Part shown: positions 34,942 to 44,273 of the stretch, one piece after another | How the letters are laid out: every line of letters starts with the position of its first letter | Numbering within the stretch: the first letter of the stretch is position 1 | DNA from: Guptibacillus algicola | Lineage (GTDB): Bacteria; Bacillota; Bacilli; Bacillales; Guptibacillaceae | DNA length: 64,000 bases | Reading direction: 5' to 3' | NCBI RefSeq assembly: GCF_020171805.1 | Contig: NZ_JAIVAF010000001.1 | Span: 124,001-188,000, forward strand | Made by a program: the position numbers and the translations under genes | Notes under the pieces: generated by a model | Databases searched by the model: none | Told to the model about the DNA's origin: nothing | The model's input: the letters and a program-made list of their open reading frames with translations, nothing else

Positions 34942-36711
34942 TTATGGAAGATAGAAAGAAAACGTTGTTCCTTCTCCATCTTTACTATGAACAGATATTT
35001 GTCCATGGTGAGCTTCAACAATATTACGTGCAATAGCAAGCCCGAGACCGGTACCTGATCGACCTCTTGTACGTGCTTTATCGGCTTTGTAGAATCTCTC
35101 AAATACAAAAGGCAGGTCTTCCTCTGGTATACCAGAACCTGTATCTTTCACATCAAATTGAACACCATTACTCAAAACCGTAATAATTAAACTAACTTCT
35201 CCACCTTTAGGCGTATGTCTCACGGCATTATCGAGTAAATTTGTTAATACTTGCTCAATCCGATCACCGTCTATCGAAAGGTTTTGGTCATGGTCAGACA
35301 CATAATAGCGTAATCCAACCTCTCTCTCACGAGCTGGACCAGAGAATTTCCTTAGAATTCTTTGCCCAAAATCGTATAGGTTGATTTCACTATAAAATAA
35401 TTCAGTATGTCCCGCTTCCATTCTAGCAAGATCTAAAAGCTCATTCACAAGTCTGCCCATACGAAGTGATTCATCATAGATAATCTGAGCGACTTCTTTC
35501 TTCTCTTCATCACTGCTTGCGATATCATCCACAATCGCCTCACTATACCCTTGAAGCATTGCGATAGGCGTTCTTAGCTCATGGGAGACATTCGCAATAA
35601 AATCTTTTCTCAGCTTGTCCAAACGACGCTCTTCTGTCATATCACGAAGAACTGCGACAGCTCCTCGAATAGCAGATTTATTATAAAGCGGAGTCATGAC
35701 AACAACCCAACTTCGGCCCTGCATTTCTACTTCTGTTAGCTGTTCTCTTTCCTGCATGACTACTAAACTGAATAATGAGTGGATATCTTCAGGAACTTCT
35801 TTTCCTGGCTCTTCTTGCATCCCTTGCTCATAGTACCAGGCTTTTAAGAATCGTTCAGCTGGTGGATTCGTACTCAAAATCGCACCCGTTTTATCAAACG
35901 TTATCACACCATCTGCCATACTACTCAGTATGCTAGACAGTTGTTCTTTCTCCTGATTCAGAGCGGTTACATAATTATTTAATTGTCTGCCCATACGATT
36001 GAATGCAACGGATAGTTCGCCTATTTCATCATGTGTCACCATCGGTACTTTTGTATCGAACTTCCCTTTTGCTACCTGTGTAGCAGCTTCTCTCATCTTT
36101 CTTAGCGGAGCGGTTATCCGAGTGGATAAGAAAAACGCGAATATCGTTGTAAGAACAATCGCTATTCCGGCAGATATATAGATTAAATTCCTCGCCTGTC
36201 TCGTTGTCTCCGCTATGACATCAAGTGATTGATAAAGGAAGACAGCCCCATTTTCTTCTCCAACTTGCAACGGAACACCAACGATCAACAAGTCGTTTCG
36301 TGAAGCGGGATCCGCGGCCACTTCCCCCTGTTTCACCACGGTTCGTTGGCTAGTAAAGACCGTTCGTAAGTTCTCATCATCCTTAAATACACTTAACGGA
36401 AATTCAGGTAGTCCGTGACTATTAGGAGAATACTGAATCGTTGAAGAATCCTCCACGTTCTCTACAACCATGACACCTGTTGGATAAAAATCAGTAATTT
36501 CCCAAGCGGTATCAAAAGCTTGATCTCGATCATCATACTTTTCGATTACGGAAGCCACCTTCGTTGCGAGCCTCTCCATCTCTTCTGCTTCCTTTTCCAC
36601 ATGAAAGTCTTCAAAAAACTGAAGTAGCAGTGTGGTTAAGATGAAAAGCACGAAGGCAACGAGGAGGATAATGGTTAACCAAAGCTTCCCAACAACACTT
36701 CTCCAGATCAT
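34942..36711 (-). CDS. resE: Sensor histidine kinase ResE
   Basis: Membrane kinase that senses oxygen limitation and NO and phosphorylates ResD. Over 589 residues: TM1 (about 8-28), an extracytoplasmic domain (about 29-165), TM2 (about 172-192), HAMP (about 193-245), PAS (about 258-360), then HisKA with the phospho-His in NVSHELRTPIAM (about residue 374). The HATPase_c domain has NLLDNAVRHTPKGG (N box) and DTGSGIPEED plus GRSGTGLGLAI. The start shares one base with the resD stop. Order resA-B-C-D-E is complete as in B. subtilis. Confidence 0.96.
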   Translation of the reverse strand: MIWRSVVGKLWLTIILLVAFVLFILTTLLLQFFEDFHVEKEAEEMERLATKVASVIEKYDDRDQAFDTAWEITDFYPTGVMVVENVEDSSTIQYSPNSHGLPEFPLSVFKDDENLRTVFTSQRTVVKQGEVAADPASRNDLLIVGVPLQVGEENGAVFLYQSLDVIAETTRQARNLIYISAGIAIVLTTIFAFFLSTRITAPLRKMREAATQVAKGKFDTKVPMVTHDEIGELSVAFNRMGRQLNNYVTALNQEKEQLSSILSSMADGVITFDKTGAILSTNPPAERFLKAWYYEQGMQEEPGKEVPEDIHSLFSLVVMQEREQLTEVEMQGRSWVVVMTPLYNKSAIRGAVAVLRDMTEERRLDKLRKDFIANVSHELRTPIAMLQGYSEAIVDDIASSDEEKKEVAQIIYDESLRMGRLVNELLDLARMEAGHTELFYSEINLYDFGQRILRKFSGPAREREVGLRYYVSDHDQNLSIDGDRIEQVLTNLLDNAVRHTPKGGEVSLIITVLSNGVQFDVKDTGSGIPEEDLPFVFERFYKADKARTRGRSGTGLGLAIARNIVEAHHGQISVHSKDGEGTTFSFYLP

Positions 36712-37427
36712 TACTCTTTAGCAGCCTCAAATTTATAGCCTACTCCCCATACTGTTGAAATCATAGCAGCTGCATTTGGGGAAACTTTGTTTAATTTCTC
36801 TCTCAAACGCTTTACGTGTGTATCCACCGTTCTAAGGTCACCAAAGAACTCATAATTCCACACGTCTTTTAAAAGGTCTTCTCGCGAAAAAACTTTGTCT
36901 GGTGCTTTTGCTAAATAATATAAGAGTTCATACTCTTTTGGTGTGAGATTAATGATTTGGTCCTCAGCAAGCACACGGTGTGCATCATGGTCGATCGTTA
37001 AATATGGAAAGACGATGACATTCTTTGTTGTTGTTTCTGTTTGTAAAAATTTGGTTGTTGAAGACCTTCTTAATAATGCCTTTACTCGTAACACAACTTC
37101 TCTAGGGCTAAAAGGCTTAGTAATATAATCATCTGCACCTACTTCAAAACCTTGAACACGATTTGCTTCTTCACCTTTTGCAGTGAGCATGATGACTGGA
37201 GTAGCTTTTTGTTCGCGAAGTTGTTCGCATACTTCTATTCCATCTATACCAGGTAGCATAAGATCTAACAAAATAAGGTCAAAATCATCTTCTGTTGCTA
37301 TCTCTAAAGCAGCTTCACCGTTCTCTGCTTCTTCAATTTCATAGTTTTCTCTTTCTAAATACATTCGTAACAATTTTCGAATACGATCTTCATCATCTAC
37401 AACTAAAATCTTTGCGTCTTTTTCCAA
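36711..37427 (-). CDS. resD: Response regulator ResD
   Basis: OmpR-type regulator controlling respiration genes, including resABC and ctaA, under oxygen limitation. It has a receiver domain with acidic DDED near residue 11, phospho-acceptor Asp in LILLDLMLPG (about residue 54), TAKGEEANRVQGFEVGADD and Lys of TKPFSP. The C-terminal winged helix carries LTPKEYELLYYLA and VDTHVKRLREKL. Start is TTG with GGAGGG 7 bases upstream. A terminator-like hairpin separates it from resC, so resDE may have a separate promoter as in B. subtilis. Confidence 0.96.
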   Translation of the reverse strand: MEKDAKILVVDDEDRIRKLLRMYLERENYEIEEAENGEAALEIATEDDFDLILLDLMLPGIDGIEVCEQLREQKATPVIMLTAKGEEANRVQGFEVGADDYITKPFSPREVVLRVKALLRRSSTTKFLQTETTTKNVIVFPYLTIDHDAHRVLAEDQIINLTPKEYELLYYLAKAPDKVFSREDLLKDVWNYEFFGDLRTVDTHVKRLREKLNKVSPNAAAMISTVWGVGYKFEAAKE

Positions 37428-37572
37428 GAAGATTCCCTCCTACTTGTACTACTATACCTTATTTTACCACGCTCACAGCTTATGAGACCACCAATCAAGA
37501 AACCGCATACACTTCCCTGGCACATTCATGTATGTTTACTCATCTTTATCATTATTCCTATTTTCATGAAAG

Positions 37573-37600
37573 AAAACCTTCACATTACGTGAAGGCTTTC
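37573..37600 (-). terminator. Hairpin between resC and resD
   Basis: Stem GAAAACCTTCAC/GTGAAGGCTTTC with TTTTC after it on the minus strand. It probably attenuates transcription from resABC into resDE. Confidence 0.65.
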
Positions 37601-37603
37601 AAT

Positions 37604-38803
37604 TTATGCATAAGAATGAAGACCTGAGATTACCAGGTTAACAACAACAAGATTTAGCATGATGATGATAAACCCTACTACTGCAAGCCAGGCTGACTTT
37701 TCTCCTTGCCAACCTCTCGATAGTCTCAAATGTAGATAAGCTGCATAAAATAGCCATGTTATGAGAGCCCATACTTCTTTAGGATCCCATCCCCAGAAGC
37801 GAGTCCAAGCTGCTTGCGCCCAGATCATTGCAAAAATTAGGGCTCCAAGCGTAAAGACTGGAAATCCAATTGCAACTGCACGGTATTGAATTTCGTCCAC
37901 AAGCTCCTCATTTACATTTTTGAGAGCTGGTTGCAGTGCTGCACCGATTCGTTTTCTTAAAATCAAACGAATGATCCAATATAACGCGAGACCACCTAAC
38001 ATAGACCATACTAATGTATTTAGTTTGTGAGCAGCTTTTTCACCTTTCATCCAAGATGGCGCTTCAACAAGAGGGCCAAATTCATTCCCACTAACGAAAG
38101 AGGCATCCTTAGGACCAATAAGAGTAGGAATTGTATATTCAACCGTTGTTTGTTGCTCATTAACATCTACAAATTCATATGTAGACGAATATCCTGCTGC
38201 TTCAAAACTAAGAGCAATAATAACGAAAGCAATCGTACTGATCAACGTATACATGACAGCTTCAAGCCAGAATGTCGATTTACTGGCTTTCTCTTGATTT
38301 ACTTTCTTAACTAAATAAACGAGACCTGCTGCAAAGCTAATAGCAAGGATTCCTTCTCCTAAAGCTGCTGTCGTCACATGAATCTTTAGCCAATTACTTT
38401 GTAAAGCTGGTATTAGCGGTTGAATTTCTGATGGAAATACACTCGCATAAGCGATAACGATAAGTGCTACCGGCATCGCAAAAACACCGATGACGTTACT
38501 TTTATAAATGGCATAGATCATTAAGAATGCAAATACCATCGCCATTCCGAAAAAGGTTGTAAATTCGAACAAATTGCTGACAGGTGCATGTCCTGCCGCA
38601 ATCCATCTTGTAATAAAATATCCAAGTTGGAATAAAAAGCCGATGCTTGAAAGTATAAATCCACCACGGCCCCATTTCTTTGCATGGGTCACTTCATCTG
38701 ACTTTCTCCATTTCTTTCCAAGCAGTGAAATGGCGAAAACAAGACTTGCTGCAAAATAGATAAAGAATGAAATATAAAGCAAGTTACTGCTAAGTTGTGC
38801 CAT
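37604..38803 (-). CDS. resC: Cytochrome c biogenesis protein ResC (CcsA/CcsB type)
   Basis: Haem-handling membrane subunit of the system II cytochrome c synthase, acting with ResB. The 399 residues form about eight membrane segments. The haem-binding WWD-type segment is WAQAAWTRFWGWDPKEVWALITW (Trp-rich, about residues 320-342, followed by conserved histidine YLHLRL). A periplasmic loop lies near residues 215-255. GGGAGGCATG leads into the ATG region. It is 30 bases from resB. Confidence 0.95.
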   Translation of the reverse strand: MAQLSSNLLYISFFIYFAASLVFAISLLGKKWRKSDEVTHAKKWGRGGFILSSIGFLFQLGYFITRWIAAGHAPVSNLFEFTTFFGMAMVFAFLMIYAIYKSNVIGVFAMPVALIVIAYASVFPSEIQPLIPALQSNWLKIHVTTAALGEGILAISFAAGLVYLVKKVNQEKASKSTFWLEAVMYTLISTIAFVIIALSFEAAGYSSTYEFVDVNEQQTTVEYTIPTLIGPKDASFVSGNEFGPLVEAPSWMKGEKAAHKLNTLVWSMLGGLALYWIIRLILRKRIGAALQPALKNVNEELVDEIQYRAVAIGFPVFTLGALIFAMIWAQAAWTRFWGWDPKEVWALITWLFYAAYLHLRLSRGWQGEKSAWLAVVGFIIIMLNLVVVNLVISGLHSYA

Positions 38804-38833
38804 CTCATCATGCCTCCCTTCATAATAGAAGTG

Positions 38834-40456
38834 CTATTTTTGTTCCGATTGATCCTGAGGCATATCGATACCCGTCTTTTCTGTAATCGTTTCGAGTTCG
38901 CGCTTTAATCCATACCAATTCTTATTCGTATGGGAAGCTAACCAAACTTCATCCTCTTTTCTACGTATCCAAATACGACGGTGATTCCAGTACATTCCCT
39001 GGATGACACCAATCATAAAGATTGCTCCTCCGATACCTAGTATCCAAAGCGTATTGTCTTTACGAACAACTAGACCAGAAACATTTTTCGTATCAACGTT
39101 CTGGAATGACATTTTATAGTCATTTTCACCTAACGGCTCTAAGTTCTTCCGGATCGCTACAAACGCCACCTCTCCATCTGGATGATCTGGAGAAATCATG
39201 CGAAGAATAAATGCTGGGTTATTCGGGATTTTAGACTTCGTAGTCGGTTCCCCTTTATCGTTGAACTCAAAGTCAGGGAAATAGTCCATCACTTCGACAC
39301 GATACCCTTCATCAAGTTTGTATTCGTCTTTTGGGTTATAAAGATCGATCGTAAGTTCACCAAAAGACTCCCCAGAATCTTTCTTATCCATCGTGAACGT
39401 CATGCTTTGAAGCTCGTTCAATTTATAATCAACTTGATAGATTGCGTAATCGTCAAACTTTAGCGGTTTGTTTACCTGGATCGGATGTTCCTTTACCTTT
39501 TCAAGTTCTGGTTCCGTACCTGGAATTCTATCTCCGACTTGTTTATAGAGAACTGCATCCGTTTGATAGTTTTTGGCCACTACTTCTTGACCCGACTGTT
39601 CGATTGCATCCTTGAACTTTTCATCGTTATTATCATAGGTTTCTAGGATGAAGCCATCGCTCTTCAAATAATAAGCTTCTTCTGTTCCTTTGATTTTCTT
39701 CGTTTCGTCTTCTTTTATCCAGAGCACTTCATCTACGTACATACCTGGAAAGAATCGAAGCATTCCTCCAATAAGAAAGATGATTAAGCCGATGTGGTTT
39801 ACATAGGGCCCCCAACGTGAAAATCGATTTTTCTCTGCAAAGAGATGACCATCTTCTTCTTTTACATGATACTTCTTTTTTCGAAGTACTTCTTTTAGTT
39901 TAGAAAGAGTTGGGTTTTCGCCCTCAACTTTGGTGATTCCAAAATACTTCTGACGTTTCATAAAGCTTTCGTGTCGAATTGTCCGCTGCTTTTTTAACGA
40001 GCGATACAATGGAACAAAACGATCTAAGCTTGCTACGATTAATGAGAGACCAAGAGCCGCAATTAGTAGCATATACCACCAGGACCCGTATAAGTTATGA
40101 AAACCAAGATCATAGAATAATTGACCTGGGATACCATATTGCTCCCTATAGTATTCAGAGGGTTCAGAAAGTGGAGGTATGTACATTTCCTGTGGGAATA
40201 TCGTGCCGATTGCTGAAGAAACTAACAGCAATACAATAATCCATATCCCTACTTTTACAGAAGAAAAGAAGTTCCAAACCTTATCGATAATAGTTGTTTT
40301 ATAGGTTTGTGATCTCCTCGCACTTCCCTCATACCTCATGTTTAGAAGTTTCTTTGATTCTAAATCTCCTTGAAGCGGCTTACCACATGCCTCACATATT
40401 TCAGTTCCATAAGGGTTCACGTGTCCGCATTCACAGGTGATGGTTTTGTTGCTCAT
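38834..40456 (-). CDS. resB: Cytochrome c biogenesis protein ResB
   Basis: Second membrane subunit of the system II cytochrome c maturation complex. The N-terminus has a small zinc-ribbon-like cluster CECG...CEACG (residues 9-25), also present in Bacillus ResB. Membrane segments follow at about 75-95, 125-145, 210-230 and near the C-terminus (about 478-498). The large domain between is extracytoplasmic. GTIFPQEMYIPP and RFSRWGPYVNHIGLIIFL are family signatures. Length 540 matches B. subtilis (542). Confidence 0.96.
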   Translation of the reverse strand: MSNKTITCECGHVNPYGTEICEACGKPLQGDLESKKLLNMRYEGSARRSQTYKTTIIDKVWNFFSSVKVGIWIIVLLLVSSAIGTIFPQEMYIPPLSEPSEYYREQYGIPGQLFYDLGFHNLYGSWWYMLLIAALGLSLIVASLDRFVPLYRSLKKQRTIRHESFMKRQKYFGITKVEGENPTLSKLKEVLRKKKYHVKEEDGHLFAEKNRFSRWGPYVNHIGLIIFLIGGMLRFFPGMYVDEVLWIKEDETKKIKGTEEAYYLKSDGFILETYDNNDEKFKDAIEQSGQEVVAKNYQTDAVLYKQVGDRIPGTEPELEKVKEHPIQVNKPLKFDDYAIYQVDYKLNELQSMTFTMDKKDSGESFGELTIDLYNPKDEYKLDEGYRVEVMDYFPDFEFNDKGEPTTKSKIPNNPAFILRMISPDHPDGEVAFVAIRKNLEPLGENDYKMSFQNVDTKNVSGLVVRKDNTLWILGIGGAIFMIGVIQGMYWNHRRIWIRRKEDEVWLASHTNKNWYGLKRELETITEKTGIDMPQDQSEQK

Positions 40457-40468
40457 TCGAACACCCCG

Positions 40469-40996
40469 TTACGGTTGGATTCGCTTCATATATTCGTCGA
40501 TTACTTCTTCAGATAAGCTGGCTTCTGTTTTTTGGATCACTTTACCGTCTTTATCAATTAAGAATGTAACCGGAATTGGTCCAACCCCATAATGATTTGT
40601 TACGTCGTTCCCCTTATCAAGAAGAACTGGAAAACTAAGTTTGTATCGATCAGCAAAACTCTTTGCTGTTAACTTCGGTTCTGAAACGTTAACCGCTAGA
40701 ATTTCTACGCCCTTTTCTTTGTATTCCTTATACTTCTTGTCCATCGCTGGCATTTCATCTTTGCATGGCTCACAATAAGTTGCCCAGAAATTCAGGAAGA
40801 CCCCTTTTCCTCGATAATCCTTCAACTCCACTTCATTTCCCTCTAGGTCAGTAAGGATAAAGTTAGGAGCCTTGTCGCCCGCTTGAACGACACCGCTATC
40901 ATTAGCGAAGAAATTAGTATAGAACGTATACCCGACTGCTAGTAAGACAGCAGCCAGGATCACCGTTCGGACAACGAGCCGGTTTTTCTTTTTCAT
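40469..40996 (-). CDS. resA: Thiol-disulfide oxidoreductase ResA
   Basis: Membrane-anchored thioredoxin-like protein that reduces the CxxCH motif of apocytochrome c before haem attachment. One N-terminal membrane segment (about residues 10-29) is followed by the thioredoxin fold with active site WATYCEPCKDE, Cys75 and Cys78. The active-site CEPC and the nearby Glu are ResA-specific. GGAG stands 9 bases before the ATG at 40996; the longer frame begins with TTG without a site. It is the first gene of the res operon. Confidence 0.96.
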   Translation of the reverse strand: MKKKNRLVVRTVILAAVLLAVGYTFYTNFFANDSGVVQAGDKAPNFILTDLEGNEVELKDYRGKGVFLNFWATYCEPCKDEMPAMDKKYKEYKEKGVEILAVNVSEPKLTAKSFADRYKLSFPVLLDKGNDVTNHYGVGPIPVTFLIDKDGKVIQKTEASLSEEVIDEYMKRIQP

Positions 40997-41064
40997 TTTG
41001 ACCAACTCCAATCAAACAAAACAATACTACTTTTACTATAACGTGCTGTAAGGGAGACGCATTA

Positions 41065-41799
41065 CTATTTTTTTGACTTTTGTGTGACAGCCTCATTACG
41101 AAGCTGCTTCACTTCATATGGCTTGAGCTCCCGGTACTCACCTGAGTTAAGTCCAGTTAATTCTAAGAAGCCATATCGCTCGCGTTTAAGCTTTTGAACT
41201 GGATAACCAAGCGCTTCAAACATTCTTCTTACTTGTCGGTTCTTACCCTCATGAATCGTAATTTCAACGATCGATTTTTCCTTTTGTTTATCGATCGAAA
41301 GAATTCTAGCTTGTGATTTAGCTGTTTTCCCATCTTCAAGATGGACACCTCTTTGAAGCTTTTGGATAACTTCTTTCGTCACGATCCCCTTCACTTTAAC
41401 AACGTAGACCTTGTCGATTTTATAACTTGGGTGCATAAGCTTATTCGCGAAATCTCCATCATTCGTTAATAAAAGCGCACCAGACGTATCATAATCCAGT
41501 CTACCTACTGGGAATACGCGTTGTTCAATATGGTGGAAATAATCTGCAACAGCTTTTCGTCCCTTGTCGTCTTCGACTGTGGAAATTACCCCCGTTGGTT
41601 TATAGAACAAAAAATAAACCGGTTCTTCACGATACACCGGAATTCCGTCAACTTCTATTTTATCATTGTCTTTCACTTTTGTGCCTAGCTCTGTTACAAG
41701 CTTGCCATTCACTTTCACTCTGCCATCTTCGATCAATGTTTCTGCTTTTCTTCTAGAAGTAACTCCTGCTTGTGCTATTACCTTCTGTAAACGTTCCAT
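41065..41799 (-). CDS. rluB: 23S rRNA pseudouridine synthase B
   Basis: Modifies a uridine in helix 93 of 23S rRNA (U2605 in E. coli numbering). It has an N-terminal S4 domain (MERLQKVIAQAGVTSRRKAE, residues 1-60) and a RsuA/RluB catalytic domain with FPVGRLDYDTSGALLLTNDG containing the catalytic Asp. GKNRQVRRMFEALGYPV lies near the C-terminus. Length is 244. GAGGTG stands 6 bases before the ATG at 41799. It lies between spmB and resA as in B. subtilis. Confidence 0.96.
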   Translation of the reverse strand: MERLQKVIAQAGVTSRRKAETLIEDGRVKVNGKLVTELGTKVKDNDKIEVDGIPVYREEPVYFLFYKPTGVISTVEDDKGRKAVADYFHHIEQRVFPVGRLDYDTSGALLLTNDGDFANKLMHPSYKIDKVYVVKVKGIVTKEVIQKLQRGVHLEDGKTAKSQARILSIDKQKEKSIVEITIHEGKNRQVRRMFEALGYPVQKLKRERYGFLELTGLNSGEYRELKPYEVKQLRNEAVTQKSKK

Positions 41800-41908
41800 A
41801 TAATTCACCTCACTAAAACATCATACTCTTGTGTTAAAGAAACCTCAAGTACAGATTCATTCTATCATCTATTATAGGCAAGAAGCATCTATAGCAATCA
41901 TCGTAAAA

Positions 41909-41938
41909 TGTAAAAAAGAGCCCCCTTAAAAAGAGACT
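41909..41938 (-). terminator. Terminator after spmB
   Basis: Stem AGAGTCTCTT/AAGGGGGCTCT with G-U pairs, followed on the minus strand by TTTTTTAC; it abuts the spmB stop. Confidence 0.65.
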
Positions 41939-41939
41939 C

Positions 41940-42458
41940 TTACCCAAACACGATCGTAACAAATACAATAGCTGCGATAATTCCGACCAGATCTGCGAGC
42001 AACCCTACTTTAAGCGCATTCCCCATACGTTTAATACCTACTGCTCCAAAGTAAACAGTGAGGATGTATAGAGTCGTATCTGTACTTCCTTGCATAGTAG
42101 ATGCCAATCGCCCTAAAAATGAATCCGGGCCGTACGTTCGAATAATATCCGTTGTCATCGCAAGTGCACCCGTTCCAGAAATTGGACGAATGAGCGCTAG
42201 TGGAACAATTTCCGTTGGTACTCCTATCATATCGAGGGGAGCTTTTAATAGATCACTTACAAACGCCATCGCTCCTGACGCTCGAAATACTGAGATCGCA
42301 ACCATCATTCCAATAAGATAAGGAACGATCGAAATTGCAATAGAAAGCCCTTCCTTCCCACCTTCTACGAATGATTCGTAAGTGGGCACTCTTTTCCAAG
42401 TACCATAAACAAGGATAAAAGCTATTAAAATAGGGATAATCCAGATCGATATGCTCAG
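41940..42458 (-). CDS. spmB: Spore maturation protein B (non-standard start)
   Basis: Membrane protein needed with SpmA for full spore-core dehydration. Family signatures are ESFVEGGKEGLSIAISIVPYLIGMM, RPISGTGALAMTTDII and MQGSTDTTLYILTVYFGAVG. The first ATG/GTG/TTG in frame is a GTG at 42389, which would remove the first membrane helix. The conserved N-terminus (SISIWIIPILIAFIL) is encoded upstream in the same frame. GGGGGAG and then a CTG at 42458 provide a possible start, giving 172 residues against 178 in B. subtilis. An ATG 5 bases upstream of the CTG is one base out of frame and meets TGA at once, so a one-base deletion or sequencing error is an alternative. Confidence 0.85.
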   Translation of the reverse strand: MSISIWIIPILIAFILVYGTWKRVPTYESFVEGGKEGLSIAISIVPYLIGMMVAISVFRASGAMAFVSDLLKAPLDMIGVPTEIVPLALIRPISGTGALAMTTDIIRTYGPDSFLGRLASTMQGSTDTTLYILTVYFGAVGIKRMGNALKVGLLADLVGIIAAIVFVTIVFG

Positions 42459-42470
42459 ATCATCTCCCCC

Positions 42471-43043
42471 TTATCTCCTATTGAACGTACGGTCGATTAT
42501 GATGGCTCCTATCGTCGAACAAATTGTAGCTGCGATTGTCGTACCTATTATTTCAGCAGGTGATACAGAACCATATTTCATTCGGATAGCTATTACACTA
42601 GTAGGTATCAACGTTAGACTAGAAGTATTCAAAGCTAGTAATGTCACCATAGATCTAGAGGCATTGTCCCTCATATTGTTCAATCGCTTTAACTCTTCCA
42701 TTGCTTTGATCCCCATCGGTGTCGCGGCATTTCCAAGCCCGAACATATTTGCAATCATATTTGATAAGATATACCCCATCGCTGGGTGATCAGGAGGGAC
42801 TTCAGGAAATAGTTTGACTGCAATCGGCTTAAAAACTTTTGATATACTAGTTAACAAGCCAGCGTTCTGGGCAATTCTCATTAACCCCAACCAAAAAACC
42901 AACACGCTTAACAGCCCAATACATACTGCTACTGCTTCTTCAGCACCGCTAAAAATCGCTTTATTTACTTCTTCCATCGTTCCATTAAACATCGCATATA
43001 GAATGCTAATAACAAAAAGTCCGACCCATATTAAATTAACCAT
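42471..43043 (-). CDS. spmA: Spore maturation protein A
   Basis: Membrane protein of the nucleoside-recognition (Gate) fold, acting with SpmB in spore-core dehydration. The 190 residues contain about five hydrophobic segments and the family blocks FSGAEEAVAVCIGLL and MGYILSNMIANMFGLGNAATPMG. It overlaps the dacB stop by 8 bases, and spmB follows 12 bases after its stop. dacB-spmA-spmB is expected to be transcribed in the mother cell by sigma-E. Confidence 0.96.
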   Translation of the reverse strand: MVNLIWVGLFVISILYAMFNGTMEEVNKAIFSGAEEAVAVCIGLLSVLVFWLGLMRIAQNAGLLTSISKVFKPIAVKLFPEVPPDHPAMGYILSNMIANMFGLGNAATPMGIKAMEELKRLNNMRDNASRSMVTLLALNTSSLTLIPTSVIAIRMKYGSVSPAEIIGTTIAATICSTIGAIIIDRTFNRR

Positions 43044-44199
43044 CTAAATCACGCTTTAACTCTAATGAGAACAGGTTTTTAAAGAAACCCCAGAATCCTT
43101 TACTTTCCTTTTTCTTAATTTCGTACGTTAATGGGGCTTTCATTAAGACTTTATCATCAAGACTTACTTTATACATCCCCACTGGATCATCAAAGGCACT
43201 CGGTTCATTCCAATCGTCCTTATCTGGTGGAGCGGCTAAACGGATGCTTGATTCTACTTCTTCTTTTTCACTTTTCGTTAATGGATATACAAGATCCCGA
43301 TGTAGCTTAATCTTTCCTTTGTAAGGTTCTTTTCTCACTTCATCAAGAATTCCTTTATGAGCTATCATTGTTAGCTCGTAATTTTCATAACCCCAGTTAA
43401 ACATCGAAATATGGTCATTCCAATCAGAGGGAGCATTTAACGTCACCGCGATCAGTGACATTCCATCACGTTCAGCAGTCGAAACTAACGTACGTTTAGC
43501 ACGCTTTGTATACCCCGTTTTCCCTCCAGTCGAATCGCTATACAAACCAGTAACTAGCTTATTTTTATTCCTCCAAACATAATCCCATTTTTCATTCTCA
43601 TTTGGGGCTTTATGAACTTTCGTACTAGATATGATTCGATACACTTCATTATCCATCGCGTATTGAGTTAATAGAGCCATATCAAAAGCAGTTGAATAAT
43701 GCTTTTCATGATCATCAAGTCCATGAGGATTTGCAAAAACCGTACTCGTCATTCCGATCTCTTCAGCTTTGTTATTCATCAAACTAACGAATCCTTCAAG
43801 ACTACCTCCGACTTCCTCCGCAATGGCTACAGCAGCATCATTTCCAGATCTCAGCATGAGACCATACACAAGATTCTCAAGCGTTATTTCCTCACCTGAT
43901 TTTAAATAGAGAGAAGATCCTTCTGTACCAGCTGCACGTGAGCTTACTTCAACCTTATTCGCCATTTTCCCTGACTCTATAGCCAAAATAGCTGTCATAA
44001 TCTTAGTAATGCTTGCTATTCTTCGCTGTGTATAAGCATCTTTTTCATATAAAACACGTCCTGTTTCTTGCTCCATCAAGATTGCGCTTCTTGCAGACAC
44101 ATTCACTCCATCTGCAAAAACATTCTCAGGAATCAATAGGAACAATAAGGTAACGATTAATACAATGATGCTAACTTTTGACCGTAATACATTGATCAT
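43036..44199 (-). CDS. dacB: Sporulation D-alanyl-D-alanine carboxypeptidase (PBP5*)
   Basis: Penicillin-binding protein that trims cortex peptidoglycan side chains. Signal peptide (about residues 1-29, cut near VFADG). The catalytic SITK is at about 63-66, SGN in LRSGNDAAV and KTG in TGGKTGYTKRA. The C-terminal domain is extended. Length 387 fits B. subtilis DacB (382). The ATG at 44199 is preferred to a GTG 9 bases earlier that abuts the AGGGG. It heads the dacB-spmA-spmB operon. Confidence 0.95.
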   Translation of the reverse strand: MINVLRSKVSIIVLIVTLLFLLIPENVFADGVNVSARSAILMEQETGRVLYEKDAYTQRRIASITKIMTAILAIESGKMANKVEVSSRAAGTEGSSLYLKSGEEITLENLVYGLMLRSGNDAAVAIAEEVGGSLEGFVSLMNNKAEEIGMTSTVFANPHGLDDHEKHYSTAFDMALLTQYAMDNEVYRIISSTKVHKAPNENEKWDYVWRNKNKLVTGLYSDSTGGKTGYTKRAKRTLVSTAERDGMSLIAVTLNAPSDWNDHISMFNWGYENYELTMIAHKGILDEVRKEPYKGKIKLHRDLVYPLTKSEKEEVESSIRLAAPPDKDDWNEPSAFDDPVGMYKVSLDDKVLMKAPLTYEIKKKESKGFWGFFKNLFSLELKRDLDG

Positions 44200-44273
44200 G
44201 CCTTCCACGTCCCCTGGCTCCGTATTTGTACAAGTCTATGAACCACGGGGCTTGGATATGATTATCAATTGGT

